Source of the DNA: Halopseudomonas sabulinigri
GTDB lineage: Bacteria > Pseudomonadota > Gammaproteobacteria > Pseudomonadales > Pseudomonadaceae
NCBI GenBank assembly: GCA_011053055.1
Contig: DRHT01000051.1
Location: 1-64,000 of the forward strand
DNA: 64,000 nucleotides
Reading direction: 5' to 3'
A program made the translations under genes and the position numbers. Of the stretch, positions 16,080-25,097 are shown one piece after another. Below the pieces are notes generated by a model, which searched no databases, had not been told where the DNA came from, and worked only from the letters and a program-made list of their open reading frames with translations. The first letter of the stretch is position 1, and every line of letters begins with the position of its first letter.

Positions 16080-17171
16080 TCAGTCATCGCTGATGCTGAT
16101 CTCTGGCATCCCCTGCGCGCCGGCCTGCTGAGTGATGCGCGCACCCACATGTCGAGCCATATCCTGATAGATCATACTAATCTGACATTCTGGTTCAGCA
16201 ATCACCGTCGGTTTACCGCTATCGGCCTGCTCCCGGATCATCATAGACAAGGGCATGGAAGCCAGCAGATCAACGCCATATTCCTCAGCCAGACGTTCAC
16301 CGCCACCTTCGCCAAACAAATGTTCGGCATGACCGCAATTGGAACAAATGTGAATAGCCATATTTTCGACCACACCCAGCACCGGAATATTCACCTTCTC
16401 GAACATGCCGATACCCTTTTTAGCATCCAGCAGTGCGAGATCCTGCGGAGTAGTTACAATCACAGCGCCGGTGACCGGAACTTTCTGAGCGAGCGTCAGC
16501 TGAATATCGCCGGTGCCCGGTGGCATATCGACCACTAGATAGTCCAGTTCATCCCAGGCGGATTGGGTCAACAACTGCATCAACGCGCCAGACACCATGG
16601 GCCCACGCCAAACTACCGGAGTATTTTCATCAACCAGAAAAGCCATCGACATAACTTGCAAGCCGTGTGCACGCGGCGGTATGAACCACTTATTGTCGTG
16701 TACCTCTGGGCGCGTGCCTTCGGGCAGCCCCAGCATCATGCCCATGCTAGGGCCGTAGATATCAGCATCCAAGACACCAACCTTGGCGCCTTCACGCGAT
16801 AACGCCAGTGCCAGGTTGGCGGCGGTAGTGGACTTGCCCACACCGCCTTTACCCGAGGCTACGGCAATTATATTTTTGACCTTAGCCAGCGCCGGCACTT
16901 TGCCCTGCAACTCGCCGGCAATCACTTCACAACGTACTTTTATATGCGCTTCGCTGACTTCCTCCAGATTCTCGACCGCAGTCTGAATCATGTGCGCTAT
17001 ACCGCCAACGATAGAGCCAGCCGCATAGCCCAGCACCAATTCAGCGCTAACCACACTACCTTCAATATCCAACTGCCGCAGACAACCCATGCTGATCAGA
17101 TCAGTTTTCAAGTAGGGGTCTTGGTATTGGGCGATAGCTTGCTCTACGGAAGCACGATCAACTTGGCTCAT
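16080..17171 (-). CDS. apbC: Iron-sulfur cluster carrier protein ApbC (Mrp)
   Basis: 363 residues. An N-terminal MIP18-like domain (about 5-90) is followed by a P-loop ATPase domain. The deviant Walker A GKGGVGKST lies at 107-115. The DMPPGTGDIQLTLAQ motif and the cluster-binding CxxC in IHICSNCGHAEHLFG (near residue 285) are present. It binds and transfers 4Fe-4S clusters to apo-proteins in an ATP-dependent way. In gammaproteobacteria it is usually next to metG; here dcd follows downstream, as in Pseudomonas. Confidence 0.94.
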   Translation of the reverse strand: MSQVDRASVEQAIAQYQDPYLKTDLISMGCLRQLDIEGSVVSAELVLGYAAGSIVGGIAHMIQTAVENLEEVSEAHIKVRCEVIAGELQGKVPALAKVKNIIAVASGKGGVGKSTTAANLALALSREGAKVGVLDADIYGPSMGMMLGLPEGTRPEVHDNKWFIPPRAHGLQVMSMAFLVDENTPVVWRGPMVSGALMQLLTQSAWDELDYLVVDMPPGTGDIQLTLAQKVPVTGAVIVTTPQDLALLDAKKGIGMFEKVNIPVLGVVENMAIHICSNCGHAEHLFGEGGGERLAEEYGVDLLASMPLSMMIREQADSGKPTVIAEPECQISMIYQDMARHVGARITQQAGAQGMPEISISDD

Positions 17172-17346
17172 ATAGGTATCCGGTTCACTAAGGAATGGGC
17201 GTTATGCTACTGATTCGCTAACGAGGATGAAAGCACGGGATTGGCGCCGAGCGGCGCAGAGAACACCGATAAAGCGTAGGGAGCTAGCCCTACACCTAAA
17301 ATAGAAGTGCCGCCCTGCAGTTAGACATCACAGAGCGGCAACTGAT

Positions 17347-18726
17347 TTACTGGTGAGTGATCATCACCGCTTTAATATTAACGAACTCGCGGATGCCAAA
17401 ACCGCCATGCTCGCGACCATAGCCACTGTCTTTTACACCGCCAAAAGGCAGATGCGGATGAGCCAGGCCGTAGCCGTTGATATTCACCATGCCGGTATCG
17501 AAATGCAGACGAGCTAATTCAATCGCCCGATCTTCGTTACGCGAGAATATACCGCCACCCAGCCCGTAACGTGAGTCGTTAGCAATCCGCATAGCGTCTT
17601 CGTCATCCTTTGCTTTGATCAACGAAGCGACCGGACCAAACAGCTCACCATCGTAGGCCGGCATTCCCGGCTTGACGTTTTCAAGCACGGTGGCCGGGTA
17701 ATAGAAACCCGCACCTTCCGGGATTTTTCCACCGGTACTGATGGTGGCGCCCTTACGCACCGATTCTTCCACCTGCTCGTGTAGCGTGTCGCGCAGGTCT
17801 TTACGGGCGATAGGCCCCAGTTGCGTGCCCTTCTGTGTTGGATCGCCGGTTTTAATTGCCGCCATCTGCTTCACAAACTGTTCGCGAAACTCATCGTAAA
17901 CGTCTGCCGACACGACAAAGCGTTTGGCCGACACGCAGGTTTCACCGTTATTGACCACGCGCCCTTGCACACAGGTTTTGACTGCCAGCGCGATGTCCGC
18001 ATCGGATAACACCACATAGGCATCGTTGCTGCCCAACTCCAATACTGTCTTCTTGACCACTTTACCGGCGGCCTGAGCGATCTTCTTACCGGTGTTGTCG
18101 CTGCCAGTAAAGGTGACACCGCGCACCTTGGGATGCTCGACCAACTTGCCGGCACTGGCGCCGTCGAGCATCAATGATTGGAATACGCCCTTAGGCAAAC
18201 CTGCTTCAAGATAAAGCTGCTCAATCTTCTGCGCCATGCCAAATACATTGCTGGCGTGCTTAAGCACCGTCGTGTTGCCCGCCATAATGTTGCAGGCGCT
18301 GTAACGAATAACCTGATACAGCGGGAAGTTCCACGGCTGAATACCCAGAATCACACCAATGGGCTGATAAGTGATCAGGGCTCGCCCGCCTTCCAGAGGC
18401 CGCGTCTCGTCTTTCAGCTGGTCGGGCCCTTGCTCCGCAGAGTACCGACAGATAGCAGCGCACAGCTGGCATTCTTGCCCGCCTTGCTCAATTGGCTTAC
18501 CCATCTCACGAGTCATCAGCTGGGCCAGCTCATCGCTATTCTGTTCAATCAGATCAGCCATTTTATTTAAAATTTTGCCTCGGTTGGCGAGGCTTTCCAG
18601 CCGCCAGATTTGAAAGGCCGCGTCGGCACGATCAATCGCGGCGCCGGCCTGCTCTTCGCTCAGCAGCTGGTATTCGGCAATTTTCTCACCTGTGCTTGGG
18701 TCAATCGTGTTGACTGTCTTGCTCAT
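17347..18726 (-). CDS. Succinate-semialdehyde dehydrogenase-type aldehyde dehydrogenase
   Basis: 459 residues, the length of the shorter Sad/YneI branch rather than the roughly 480-residue GabD branch. It would oxidise succinate semialdehyde or a related aldehyde with NAD(P). Catalytic Cys264 lies in NNGETCVSAKRF, general base Glu230 in VLELGSNDA, and the coenzyme motif is FTGSDNTGKKIAQAA (about 206-220). GQPWNFP-type IQPWNFPLYQVIRY is at 129-142. CGGAGAACACC precedes the ATG. It lies downstream of a terminator from the TRAP substrate-binding gene, so the two are not clearly one operon. Confidence 0.85.
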   Translation of the reverse strand: MSKTVNTIDPSTGEKIAEYQLLSEEQAGAAIDRADAAFQIWRLESLANRGKILNKMADLIEQNSDELAQLMTREMGKPIEQGGQECQLCAAICRYSAEQGPDQLKDETRPLEGGRALITYQPIGVILGIQPWNFPLYQVIRYSACNIMAGNTTVLKHASNVFGMAQKIEQLYLEAGLPKGVFQSLMLDGASAGKLVEHPKVRGVTFTGSDNTGKKIAQAAGKVVKKTVLELGSNDAYVVLSDADIALAVKTCVQGRVVNNGETCVSAKRFVVSADVYDEFREQFVKQMAAIKTGDPTQKGTQLGPIARKDLRDTLHEQVEESVRKGATISTGGKIPEGAGFYYPATVLENVKPGMPAYDGELFGPVASLIKAKDDEDAMRIANDSRYGLGGGIFSRNEDRAIELARLHFDTGMVNINGYGLAHPHLPFGGVKDSGYGREHGGFGIREFVNIKAVMITHQ

Positions 18727-18780
18727 GGTGTTCTCCGTTTCGGGTGGTTAACTGGAGTGCTTGCCATAGTTCCGACCACA

Positions 18781-18816
18781 AAAAACCCGGATCAGCTCAC
18801 GCCGATCCGGGTTTTT
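18781..18816 (-). terminator. Intrinsic terminator after dctP
   Basis: A perfect 13-base-pair stem, AAAAACCCGGATC / GATCCGGGTTTTT, with a ten-base loop. It lies between the dctP-type gene and the downstream dehydrogenase gene and is symmetric. Confidence 0.85.
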
Positions 18817-18863
18817 CTGCAATAACTTACAGCTATTGCACCTACCTTGGAGTCTTCTGCTTA

Positions 18864-20024
18864 TTACGCAGCGTCATCCATTGCTGGCTCTTCAGCCTCA
18901 GCTTCTGGCTGCTCAGCTGCTGGCTCAGCTTTAGCTGCACCAGCCTTACCCGCTTCTGCTTTCTCGACTTGCTCAAGCAGCGCGTTCATCAAACGCGTAC
19001 CACGCTCACCGACCATCTCAGAGAACACATCACGCACTGGCAAGCTAAGCTCACGGAAGGCTGCACGCTCTTCAGGAGTAAGATAAACCAGCTTGATATC
19101 GCTGTTCTCGGTGATGATATCCAAGCGCTCGGTATTCAAACGCGTTTGAACATCGTGGGTGTATGGCACCAGCTCGGTTACCACTTCTTCGATGACGTCC
19201 TTACGCTCTTGGCTCAGACCGTCATACCAAGGGCTATTAGCCATAAATGTGGCAATGAACTCAGCCTGGTTAGCGAAGATGAGATAATCCTGCACCTTGT
19301 AAAAGTCCATTTCTTGATGGGCAAATACTGGCTGGATATTGCCGTCAAGCTGACCCAGTTGCATGCCGCTGAACAACTCACCGTACTCCATGGTGGTCGG
19401 ATCAGCGCCGTAGGCACTGTAGGTTTCACGCAACAGGCGATTGTCCATGGTACGCAACGCTAGACCGTCAAGGTCGGCCGGTGAACGCACTTCTTTGTTG
19501 GCACTCCATACCTGCCAGCCTTCGGGCACAATCGCCAATGGCTGCAGATCACGCTCACGGAAAGAGGCAACCAGATCTTCGTTCTTACGGAACTCAGGTG
19601 CGTTGAGAATTTCAGCATTGGTTTTTTCGTTATCGGTCAGCACAAAGTTAAGGCTGAACAATTGCGACTCAGGGACAGTGCCACCAAGAAAACCAGAACC
19701 AAAAGCAAACTGCACCGCACCAGACTGCACTTGGTCATAGATATCGGTCAAACCGCCCAACTGGCCGTAAGTGTAGAGTTTTACCTCCACCTCGCCATCG
19801 GTTTTCTCGTTGATCAGTTCGGCAAATTTAGCGCCGTACTCGTACTGGACGCTACCTTCGATTTCCTCCAGCGCAAAGCCCCAAGTTTCTGGTTCTGCAG
19901 CTGCGGTGGTGGTTTCTTCTGCGTCTGCCTCAGGTGCTGAGGTATTTGCGGTCGGCTCTTCGTCGGACCCGCAAGCGGCCAGCAAAACCGCTGCTGCACC
20001 AATACATCCATTACGCCAATTCAT
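18864..20024 (-). CDS. TRAP transporter substrate-binding lipoprotein (DctP family)
   Basis: 386 residues. A lipoprotein signal ends in LLAAC (Cys18), and an acidic linker (about 20-45) follows. The DctP-type solute-binding domain contains KLYTYGQLGGLTDIYDQVQSGAVQFAFG (about 82-109) and the conserved ...DLDGLALRTMDNRL segment with the substrate-binding Arg. It captures an organic acid in the periplasm for the DctQM permease encoded divergently at 20259-22154. The C terminus is odd: about 35 residues of Ala/Glu/Lys low complexity (from EKAEAGKAG to the end). TAAGGAGCGTTCC precedes the ATG. Confidence 0.88.
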   Translation of the reverse strand: MNWRNGCIGAAAVLLAACGSDEEPTANTSAPEADAEETTTAAAEPETWGFALEEIEGSVQYEYGAKFAELINEKTDGEVEVKLYTYGQLGGLTDIYDQVQSGAVQFAFGSGFLGGTVPESQLFSLNFVLTDNEKTNAEILNAPEFRKNEDLVASFRERDLQPLAIVPEGWQVWSANKEVRSPADLDGLALRTMDNRLLRETYSAYGADPTTMEYGELFSGMQLGQLDGNIQPVFAHQEMDFYKVQDYLIFANQAEFIATFMANSPWYDGLSQERKDVIEEVVTELVPYTHDVQTRLNTERLDIITENSDIKLVYLTPEERAAFRELSLPVRDVFSEMVGERGTRLMNALLEQVEKAEAGKAGAAKAEPAAEQPEAEAEEPAMDDAA

Positions 20025-20067
20025 GGAACGCTCCTTATAAATTGTTCTGGTTAGCTAAATAACCCTA

Positions 20068-20086
20068 ACATACGACCGGCGTATGT
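20068..20086. promoter_or_regulatory. Operator-like palindrome between the TRAP transporter units
   Basis: ACATACG-ACCGG-CGTATGT is a perfect 7+5+7 dyad, 44 bases upstream of the dctP-type ATG and inside the 234-base divergent intergenic region. Its symmetry suits a dimeric repressor or activator that controls both units. No regulator gene is adjacent. Confidence 0.55.
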
Positions 20087-20258
20087 CCAGCCGTGCAAAA
20101 CCGCTTTGGATAAGGTATGTTCAAAAAGAGATCGGAATTCGGCAGCTCACTCACGAGCTGACTACAGCGTCGATCCACGTACACAAATTCAAGCCAGAGC
20201 GTGTTGCAAAGCGCGATGGTCAGAGCCTGACTAAACAGGCCAAGCAGAGGACAGCTCG

Positions 20259-20852
20259 ATGCCCGAGCCTGGCGACACGTCGGCCAGCCACTCTCCAACG
20301 GCATTGCTCAGCAAAGCGCTGCGCACCTTGGACCGCACGTCGGAACACATCGAAAAAACCATACTCGGAGCCAGCGTGCTGTTTCTTGCGGGGCTGCTGA
20401 TCATCCATGTATTGGGTCGCCAGCTGTTCGGTAATGGCCTGACCGGCCAAGTCGAGTTAACGCAGATCAGTCTCATCATCATGACCTTCGCTGGCCTCGG
20501 CTACGGCGTGCGCCGCGCAAGACATATCTGTATGTCAGCCTTCTATGACCAGCTCACCGGTTGGCCGCGAAAGGCGTTGCTGGTATTCATCAGCTTGCTC
20601 ACTGGCGCTTTGATGTTCTATTTCGCTTGGTACGCCTGGGAGTACGTCAGTTCGATTCACAGTCGCGGCCGCACCTCATCGGCACTGCAGATCCCACTGT
20701 GGATACCCTATTTAGCAGCTCCCATCGGCTTCGCACTGGCGGGCATCCAGTATTGGCTGACCGCCATCCGCAACCTTACCTCTCGAGACATTTACCGTTC
20801 CTTCAATGAGAAGGAAGAGTACGACGCCGTTCCTGATGATGGCGCCATCTAA
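20259..20852 (+). CDS. TRAP transporter small permease (DctQ family)
   Basis: 197 residues with four membrane helices (about 40-60, 67-85, 103-123, 143-165). Features typical of DctQ are the helix-1 to helix-2 region LIIHVLGRQLFGNGLTGQVELTQISLIIMTFAGLGYGVRRARHI and the later LQIPLWIPYLAAPIGFALAGIQ. It partners DctM in the inner membrane. GAGGACAGCTCG gives the start. It is 21 bases upstream of the large permease gene and divergent from the substrate-binding gene. Confidence 0.88.
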   Translation: MPEPGDTSASHSPTALLSKALRTLDRTSEHIEKTILGASVLFLAGLLIIHVLGRQLFGNGLTGQVELTQISLIIMTFAGLGYGVRRARHICMSAFYDQLTGWPRKALLVFISLLTGALMFYFAWYAWEYVSSIHSRGRTSSALQIPLWIPYLAAPIGFALAGIQYWLTAIRNLTSRDIYRSFNEKEEYDAVPDDGAI

Positions 20853-20873
20853 CCGCTAGTTACTGGACCCTGC

Positions 20874-22154
20874 ATGCTGACTCTGACCGTTATAACCATG
20901 TTCGTGCTGCTGATGCTGGGCTTCCCGATGATGGTGCCGCTGCTGGTGGCCAGTTTAATGCTGCTGTTTTTGGTGATTGACATGGGAAATGTCGGGCTGC
21001 TCATGGGCCAGATGATCAGTGGCGTGCAGTCGTGGGCATTGGCCGCAGTGCCGCTATTCATATTTGCTGCAGATGTGATGACCCGTGGACATACCTCACA
21101 ACGCCTGCTTGATTTGGTACAGAGCTTCGTTGGCCACTTACGCGGCGGCTTGCCAATCACCACCGCAGCCAGCTGCACGCTGTTTGGCGCAGTCTCTGGC
21201 TCCACTCAGGCTACCGTGGTGGCAATGGGTGGCCCGATGCGTCCCAAGCTGCTGGAGAAAGGCTACTCCGACGCTTTCAGTATCGCGCTAATCATCAACG
21301 CCAGCGACATCGCCCTATTGATTCCCCCCAGTATCGGCATGATTATTTACGGGGTGGTTTCGGGCGCCTCCATCGGCGACCTGTTTATTGCCGGCATCCT
21401 GCCCGGCTTACTGATTTTGGTACTGTTTTCAGCGTATTGCTGGATCAGTTCGATCCGAATGGGCATAGAACCAGAAGAGCGCGTCGGCTGGGCAATGCGC
21501 TGGGAAGCGCTAAAAAAAGCGCTATTACCCTTAGGTTTCCCGTTAGTGGTAGTTGGCGGTATTTATGGCGGTATTTTCAGCCCAACTGAAGCCGCAGCCA
21601 TCGCGGTGCTCTACGCGCTGATTCTTGAAGTCATCATACTGCGCGCAGTGAAAGTGAAAGAACTTTGGGACGTGGCACTTTCAACCGGCCTGATCACCGC
21701 CGTGGTATTCATTCTGGTCGCAGCTGGTAACGCCTTTACCTACACCATTTCCTTTGCCGGCATTCCTCAGGCCATCCTGGACCCAGTCATCGCCAGCATT
21801 GGCGACAGCCCCACCCTGGTATTAGGGCTGATTGCAGTATCCTTCTTTGTCGGCTGCATGTTTGTTGACCCCATCGTTGTTATTTTGATTCTTACTCCAC
21901 TGTTCAAGCCAGCGGTCGAAGCCTCCGGCTTGGATCCTATTCATGTTGGCGTCATCGTTACTCTGCAAGCCGCCATTGGTTCAGCAACACCGCCCTTTGG
22001 TTGCGACATTTTTACCGCTATGGCCATCTTCAGGCGCCCTTACTTTGATGTCATCAAGGGCACGCCACCCTTTATTATGATCCTGCTATTTGCCACTCTC
22101 CTGCTGGTTCTGTTTCCCAGCTTGTCTCTGTGGCTGCCCTCTCTGGCTCACTGA
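20874..22154 (+). CDS. TRAP transporter large permease (DctM family)
   Basis: 426 residues, the family length, with about twelve hydrophobic helices. Conserved blocks include GLPITTAASCTLFGAVSGSTQATVVAMG (about 94-121), NASDIALLIPPSIGMIIYG (about 140-158), GGIYGGIFSPTEAAAIAVLYAL (about 229-250) and the C-terminal VDPIVVILILTPLFKPAVEASGLDPIHVGVIV. It is the sodium- or proton-coupled channel subunit that takes up the acid delivered by the substrate-binding lipoprotein. It is probably co-transcribed with the small permease. The substrate is unresolved. Confidence 0.9.
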   Translation: MLTLTVITMFVLLMLGFPMMVPLLVASLMLLFLVIDMGNVGLLMGQMISGVQSWALAAVPLFIFAADVMTRGHTSQRLLDLVQSFVGHLRGGLPITTAASCTLFGAVSGSTQATVVAMGGPMRPKLLEKGYSDAFSIALIINASDIALLIPPSIGMIIYGVVSGASIGDLFIAGILPGLLILVLFSAYCWISSIRMGIEPEERVGWAMRWEALKKALLPLGFPLVVVGGIYGGIFSPTEAAAIAVLYALILEVIILRAVKVKELWDVALSTGLITAVVFILVAAGNAFTYTISFAGIPQAILDPVIASIGDSPTLVLGLIAVSFFVGCMFVDPIVVILILTPLFKPAVEASGLDPIHVGVIVTLQAAIGSATPPFGCDIFTAMAIFRRPYFDVIKGTPPFIMILLFATLLLVLFPSLSLWLPSLAH

Positions 22155-22198
22155 AGCCAGTAAGCAGCTACAGTAACTTACAGAAAAGCTGAAAAATG

Positions 22199-22214
22199 AC
22201 GCCAAAATTGGCGT
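22199..22214. repeat. Short perfect palindrome after the TRAP permease operon
   Basis: ACGCCAA-AA-TTGGCGT lies 45 bases after the permease stop. A second small hairpin, GAGAC-CAAA-GTCTC followed by ATTTT, is at 22263-22280. Either may end the operon; neither has a long T run. Confidence 0.4.
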
Positions 22215-22338
22215 AAATGGCCTATTGGTTTCTGCTACACCTGCCGATACTGTGTTTATAACGAGACCAAAGTCTCATTTTGTGACAGTCTGCTCACACA
22301 GAACTGCTCAATAAAAATAACACCGCAGCGAGCCAATC

Positions 22339-24060
22339 ATGCCCAACGATTATTCCGCCACCTCTTTGTCCGCCAACCGCAATGACAAAGTCGCATCCGC
22401 GCCCTCCCTATCGCCTGTGGCGCGCTGCATTGCCCTAATGGCCTGCGAACTGTTCTTCTTCATCGCCTTGATTTCAGTCAGTGATGGCATTCTTTTCTGG
22501 GTGTCCATTGGCATGGTGATCCCCACCCTGCTGCTGACCTGGATGGGATTGCCCTCCAGCGGCAGCACGGGTGGTTCGATCAGCAGTCTTTTGAGCAAAA
22601 CCAATAGCCAACAGATTGACCTGCGCGCCAGCAGCCAGCCAGCCAAAGAAGAATCTTCTCGCCAGTTCGCCGAATTGAACAACCGCTTGCGGGGCATCAT
22701 GCTCGAGCTGCAGCAGAACAGCTTGGGTACAGCTCTCGCGTCTGCCAATAGCCGCCTGCTGTCCGAACAAGCCGCCCGCGACGCGGGGCAACAGCAGCAG
22801 TTATCAGAGCTTATCTTTCACGCCAGCGAGCAAACCACCATGGCCCTGCAGGACATTTCGTCCCGCGCGACCGGGGTAACTTCAGTCAACACGCGCAATC
22901 TGGACATGGCTCGCGAGTCGAAGGTGCAACTGGGTCACGCCCGCGACAAAATGAAGTTAATTAACGATGCAATGTCGGGTTTTCAGAACAATATCAATGC
23001 TTTGGATGCAACATCGAGCAAGGTACGTGAAATACTCAAAACGGTTCAGGACTTCTCCGCCCAGACCAACATGCTGGCGCTGAACGCAGCAATCGAAGCC
23101 GCACGCGCCGGTGAGCAAGGCAGGGGCTTCGCCGTAGTCGCTGATGAGGTGCGCAACCTGTCATTCAAGGTAGGTAACGCCGCAGAACAGATCAGCCAGC
23201 TGATGGCACAGATGACCGATGCGATGGCCGGTGCTGAACAACAAACCCAAGGCATGCTTGAACAAACCGAAACAACCGGCGCCGCAGTAAGCAGCGCCGC
23301 GGATCAATTTGACACCCTGGTGGAAGATTTCCAGCAGACCAACGATGACCTGCTAATGGTCAGCAGCGCACTGGAGGAGTTAACAGCTACCAACGCCGAA
23401 ACACTGCAACACGGCGGCGAAATTCGTGAACTCAGTATCACCATCAGCAAACACATGGAGAGCACCTTTACCCAGGCAGACTCTTTACGTGACAACACCA
23501 ACCTGGCACTTCGTTCTCTCGCCGGTTTCCGCCTTGGCGAAGGTCATCTTGAGGCAGTAACAGAGCTGTTGATGGCCCGCCGACGCGAGCTGGAAGGTCG
23601 TCTGGAACAGCTGTCTGCCAGCGGCGTAGACCTGTTCGATCAGCACTACACGCCGATCGCCAATACCAACCCGCCCAAGCACGACGTCAGCTGGGCCAAC
23701 CCCTTTATCGAACGCATACGCCCACTGCTGGACGAGTGGGATAAAGGCGGCAAAGACGGCGTGGTCTACACTGCGGCGGTCAACGAGAAAGGGTACCTGC
23801 CGACCAGCCGCAGCGCTTCTTCGCAGCCACCAACAGGCGACCCAAAGATCGACGCCGCGCGCAGCAACTACAAGCGTTTCGCGGTAACCAATGACACCGA
23901 CCTGCGTATCATGGGCAGCTGTACCTACATCAACATGGGCACCTTTGTGCTGCCAGGCACCAGCATTGTGGTGTTCGTGCTCTACGTGCCGCTCTTCGTC
24001 AATGGCCGGCGCTGGGGCACCATGTCCGCGGCCATTATGCCGGCCGCTTTGGGCGTCTGA
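22339..24060 (+). CDS. Chemoreceptor with N-terminal membrane anchor and C-terminal sensory domain
   Basis: 573 residues. Two adjacent hydrophobic helices near the N terminus (about 28-70) have no room for a periplasmic domain. The signalling domain follows, with its hairpin tip ([33 protein letters not shown]) at about 242-274. After about residue 400 comes a separate C-terminal domain: [40 protein letters not shown] and a final [10 protein letters not shown]. This matches the sensory domain found at the C terminus of a group of MCPs (YxPIxxTxPxKY...NRxKRIF...VxGRHWG). It therefore probably senses a cytoplasmic or redox-linked signal. It is monocistronic. Confidence 0.85.
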   Translation: MPNDYSATSLSANRNDKVASAPSLSPVARCIALMACELFFFIALISVSDGILFWVSIGMVIPTLLLTWMGLPSSGSTGGSISSLLSKTNSQQIDLRASSQPAKEESSRQFAELNNRLRGIMLELQQNSLGTALASANSRLLSEQAARDAGQQQQLSELIFHASEQTTMALQDISSRATGVTSVNTRNLDMARESKVQLGHARDKMKLINDAMSGFQNNINALDATSSKVREILKTVQDFSAQTNMLALNAAIEAARAGEQGRGFAVVADEVRNLSFKVGNAAEQISQLMAQMTDAMAGAEQQTQGMLEQTETTGAAVSSAADQFDTLVEDFQQTNDDLLMVSSALEELTATNAETLQHGGEIRELSITISKHMESTFTQADSLRDNTNLALRSLAGFRLGEGHLEAVTELLMARRRELEGRLEQLSASGVDLFDQHYTPIANTNPPKHDVSWANPFIERIRPLLDEWDKGGKDGVVYTAAVNEKGYLPTSRSASSQPPTGDPKIDAARSNYKRFAVTNDTDLRIMGSCTYINMGTFVLPGTSIVVFVLYVPLFVNGRRWGTMSAAIMPAALGV

Positions 24061-24109
24061 TGGGCAAACAGATGGCGAGCCGTTGAGCGAATAGATTTTT
24101 AACGGCTTG

Positions 24110-24730
24110 CTAGGCGTTCTGACGACAGAAATCAGCAGCACATTCAGCGGCCTCCTCAATTAGTTGCTGCTGCGTCTGGCCGCTGGCCTTCAACGGCTTA
24201 AAATCGTGATCCCCGCTATTCAACCAGTGCAACTGCAGGCTCGAGTCGAGCGGATAGCTCGCTACTTCCTCCGGCTTGCCAAGAGGGTCTCGCGTACCCT
24301 GCAAAATCAAACCCGGGCATGTCAGTTGCTGCAAATGCGCTATGCGGGTTTTTTCCGGCTTGCTCGGCGGATGAAAGGGATAACCAAAACAGATAAAGCC
24401 CCGCGCGCCTAGCTCGCCGGCTGACATGCTGGCGACTCGTCCGCCCATTGATTTGCCGCCGACAAAGAACGGTGCATCCAATCCTTCACATAGCTCGCGT
24501 AGATGGGCCTGCAAAGCTGGCATAGGGCTGGGTGGTCGCTTGCGCCCGTCAACACGCCTGGCCTGCATGTAAGGAAACTCAAACCGCAGCACGTGCACTC
24601 CGTGTTGCGCCAAACTTTGCGCCAACAACGTCATGAATGAGCTATCCATGGGCGCCCCCGCGCCGTGTCCCAGCAATAAGGTCGCCAAGGGCGCGGTAGC
24701 TGGCTCGTCGGAAAAAGAGCTATTGGACAT
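24110..24730 (-). CDS. Alpha/beta hydrolase, KANL3/Tex30-like
   Basis: 206 residues from the ATG at 24730, which GAGGATATAT precedes; the longer frame to 24766 has no binding site. It has GHGAGAPMDSSFM (21-33), nucleophile Ser94 in GGKSMGGR, an acid in QGTRDPLG and a histidine in SGDHDFKP, so the catalytic triad is complete. This is the small predicted hydrolase family related to dienelactone hydrolases and to human KANL3/Tex30. The function is unknown. It is convergent with the preceding chemoreceptor gene. Confidence 0.8.
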   Translation of the reverse strand: MSNSSFSDEPATAPLATLLLGHGAGAPMDSSFMTLLAQSLAQHGVHVLRFEFPYMQARRVDGRKRPPSPMPALQAHLRELCEGLDAPFFVGGKSMGGRVASMSAGELGARGFICFGYPFHPPSKPEKTRIAHLQQLTCPGLILQGTRDPLGKPEEVASYPLDSSLQLHWLNSGDHDFKPLKASGQTQQQLIEEAAECAADFCRQNA

Positions 24731-25097
24731 ATATATCCTCAAAAGTGTTATGCGACATCTTGTCACAGCTACAACGGCTCAGCGCCCCGCTTCACATATC
24801 CACAAAGCACAACTACGCTAAATAAGAGTGCAGCGGCGCTTGGGGGTATGCCGACCAAGCAGCGATCAGAACGCCCGCCCAACAGCCGCAGGGGCTATCC
24901 GCGAGCCGATGACATGCCACGCAAATACAGACAATGTAAAGCATCGTTCAACAGTACCCTAATTGCTCGCAGCGCCGTTCCAGAGGCCTTTTCCCGCGGC
25001 CAAACAATGACCTATGTCATTGCAATGCGCGCGGGCTTTCCTCATACTTGCCAGCGCTTTAATACCCATAAACTAACTGCTATCCGTGGAATCTCGC
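24731..25097. other. Intergenic region between the hydrolase and ccoN
   Basis: 367 bases without a convincing gene; the only long open frame (24848-25129) overlaps the ccoN start and lacks coding character. The right part holds the palindrome and promoter for ccoN described separately. I see nothing definable in 24780-24990. Confidence 0.5.
25005..25048 (+). promoter_or_regulatory. Anr-like palindrome and -10 element for ccoNOQP
   Basis: CAATGAC-CTAT-GTCATTG (25005-25022) is a perfect 18-base dyad with the four-base centre of an FNR/Anr box (TTGAT-N4-ATCAA); each five-base half matches three positions. A CATACT hexamer at 25043-25048 is a fair -10 element. A start point near 25055 would put the dyad centre at -41.5, the class II FNR position. 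ccoN starts about 43 bases further on. Confidence 0.55.

Noticed and set aside
17172-17346. tRNA or small RNA gene between apbC and the aldehyde dehydrogenase gene
   Set aside because: Only scattered short hairpins; no cloverleaf, TTCGA arm or CCA end.
22213-22250. FliA (sigma-28) promoter for the chemoreceptor gene, from GCCGATAC at 22243-22250
   Set aside because: The -10 word fits at seven of eight positions, but the -35 TAAA lies 25 bases upstream instead of about 15.
22281-22298. CRP/Vfr site TGTGA...TCACA upstream of the chemoreceptor
   Set aside because: The half-sites are separated by eight bases rather than the required six.
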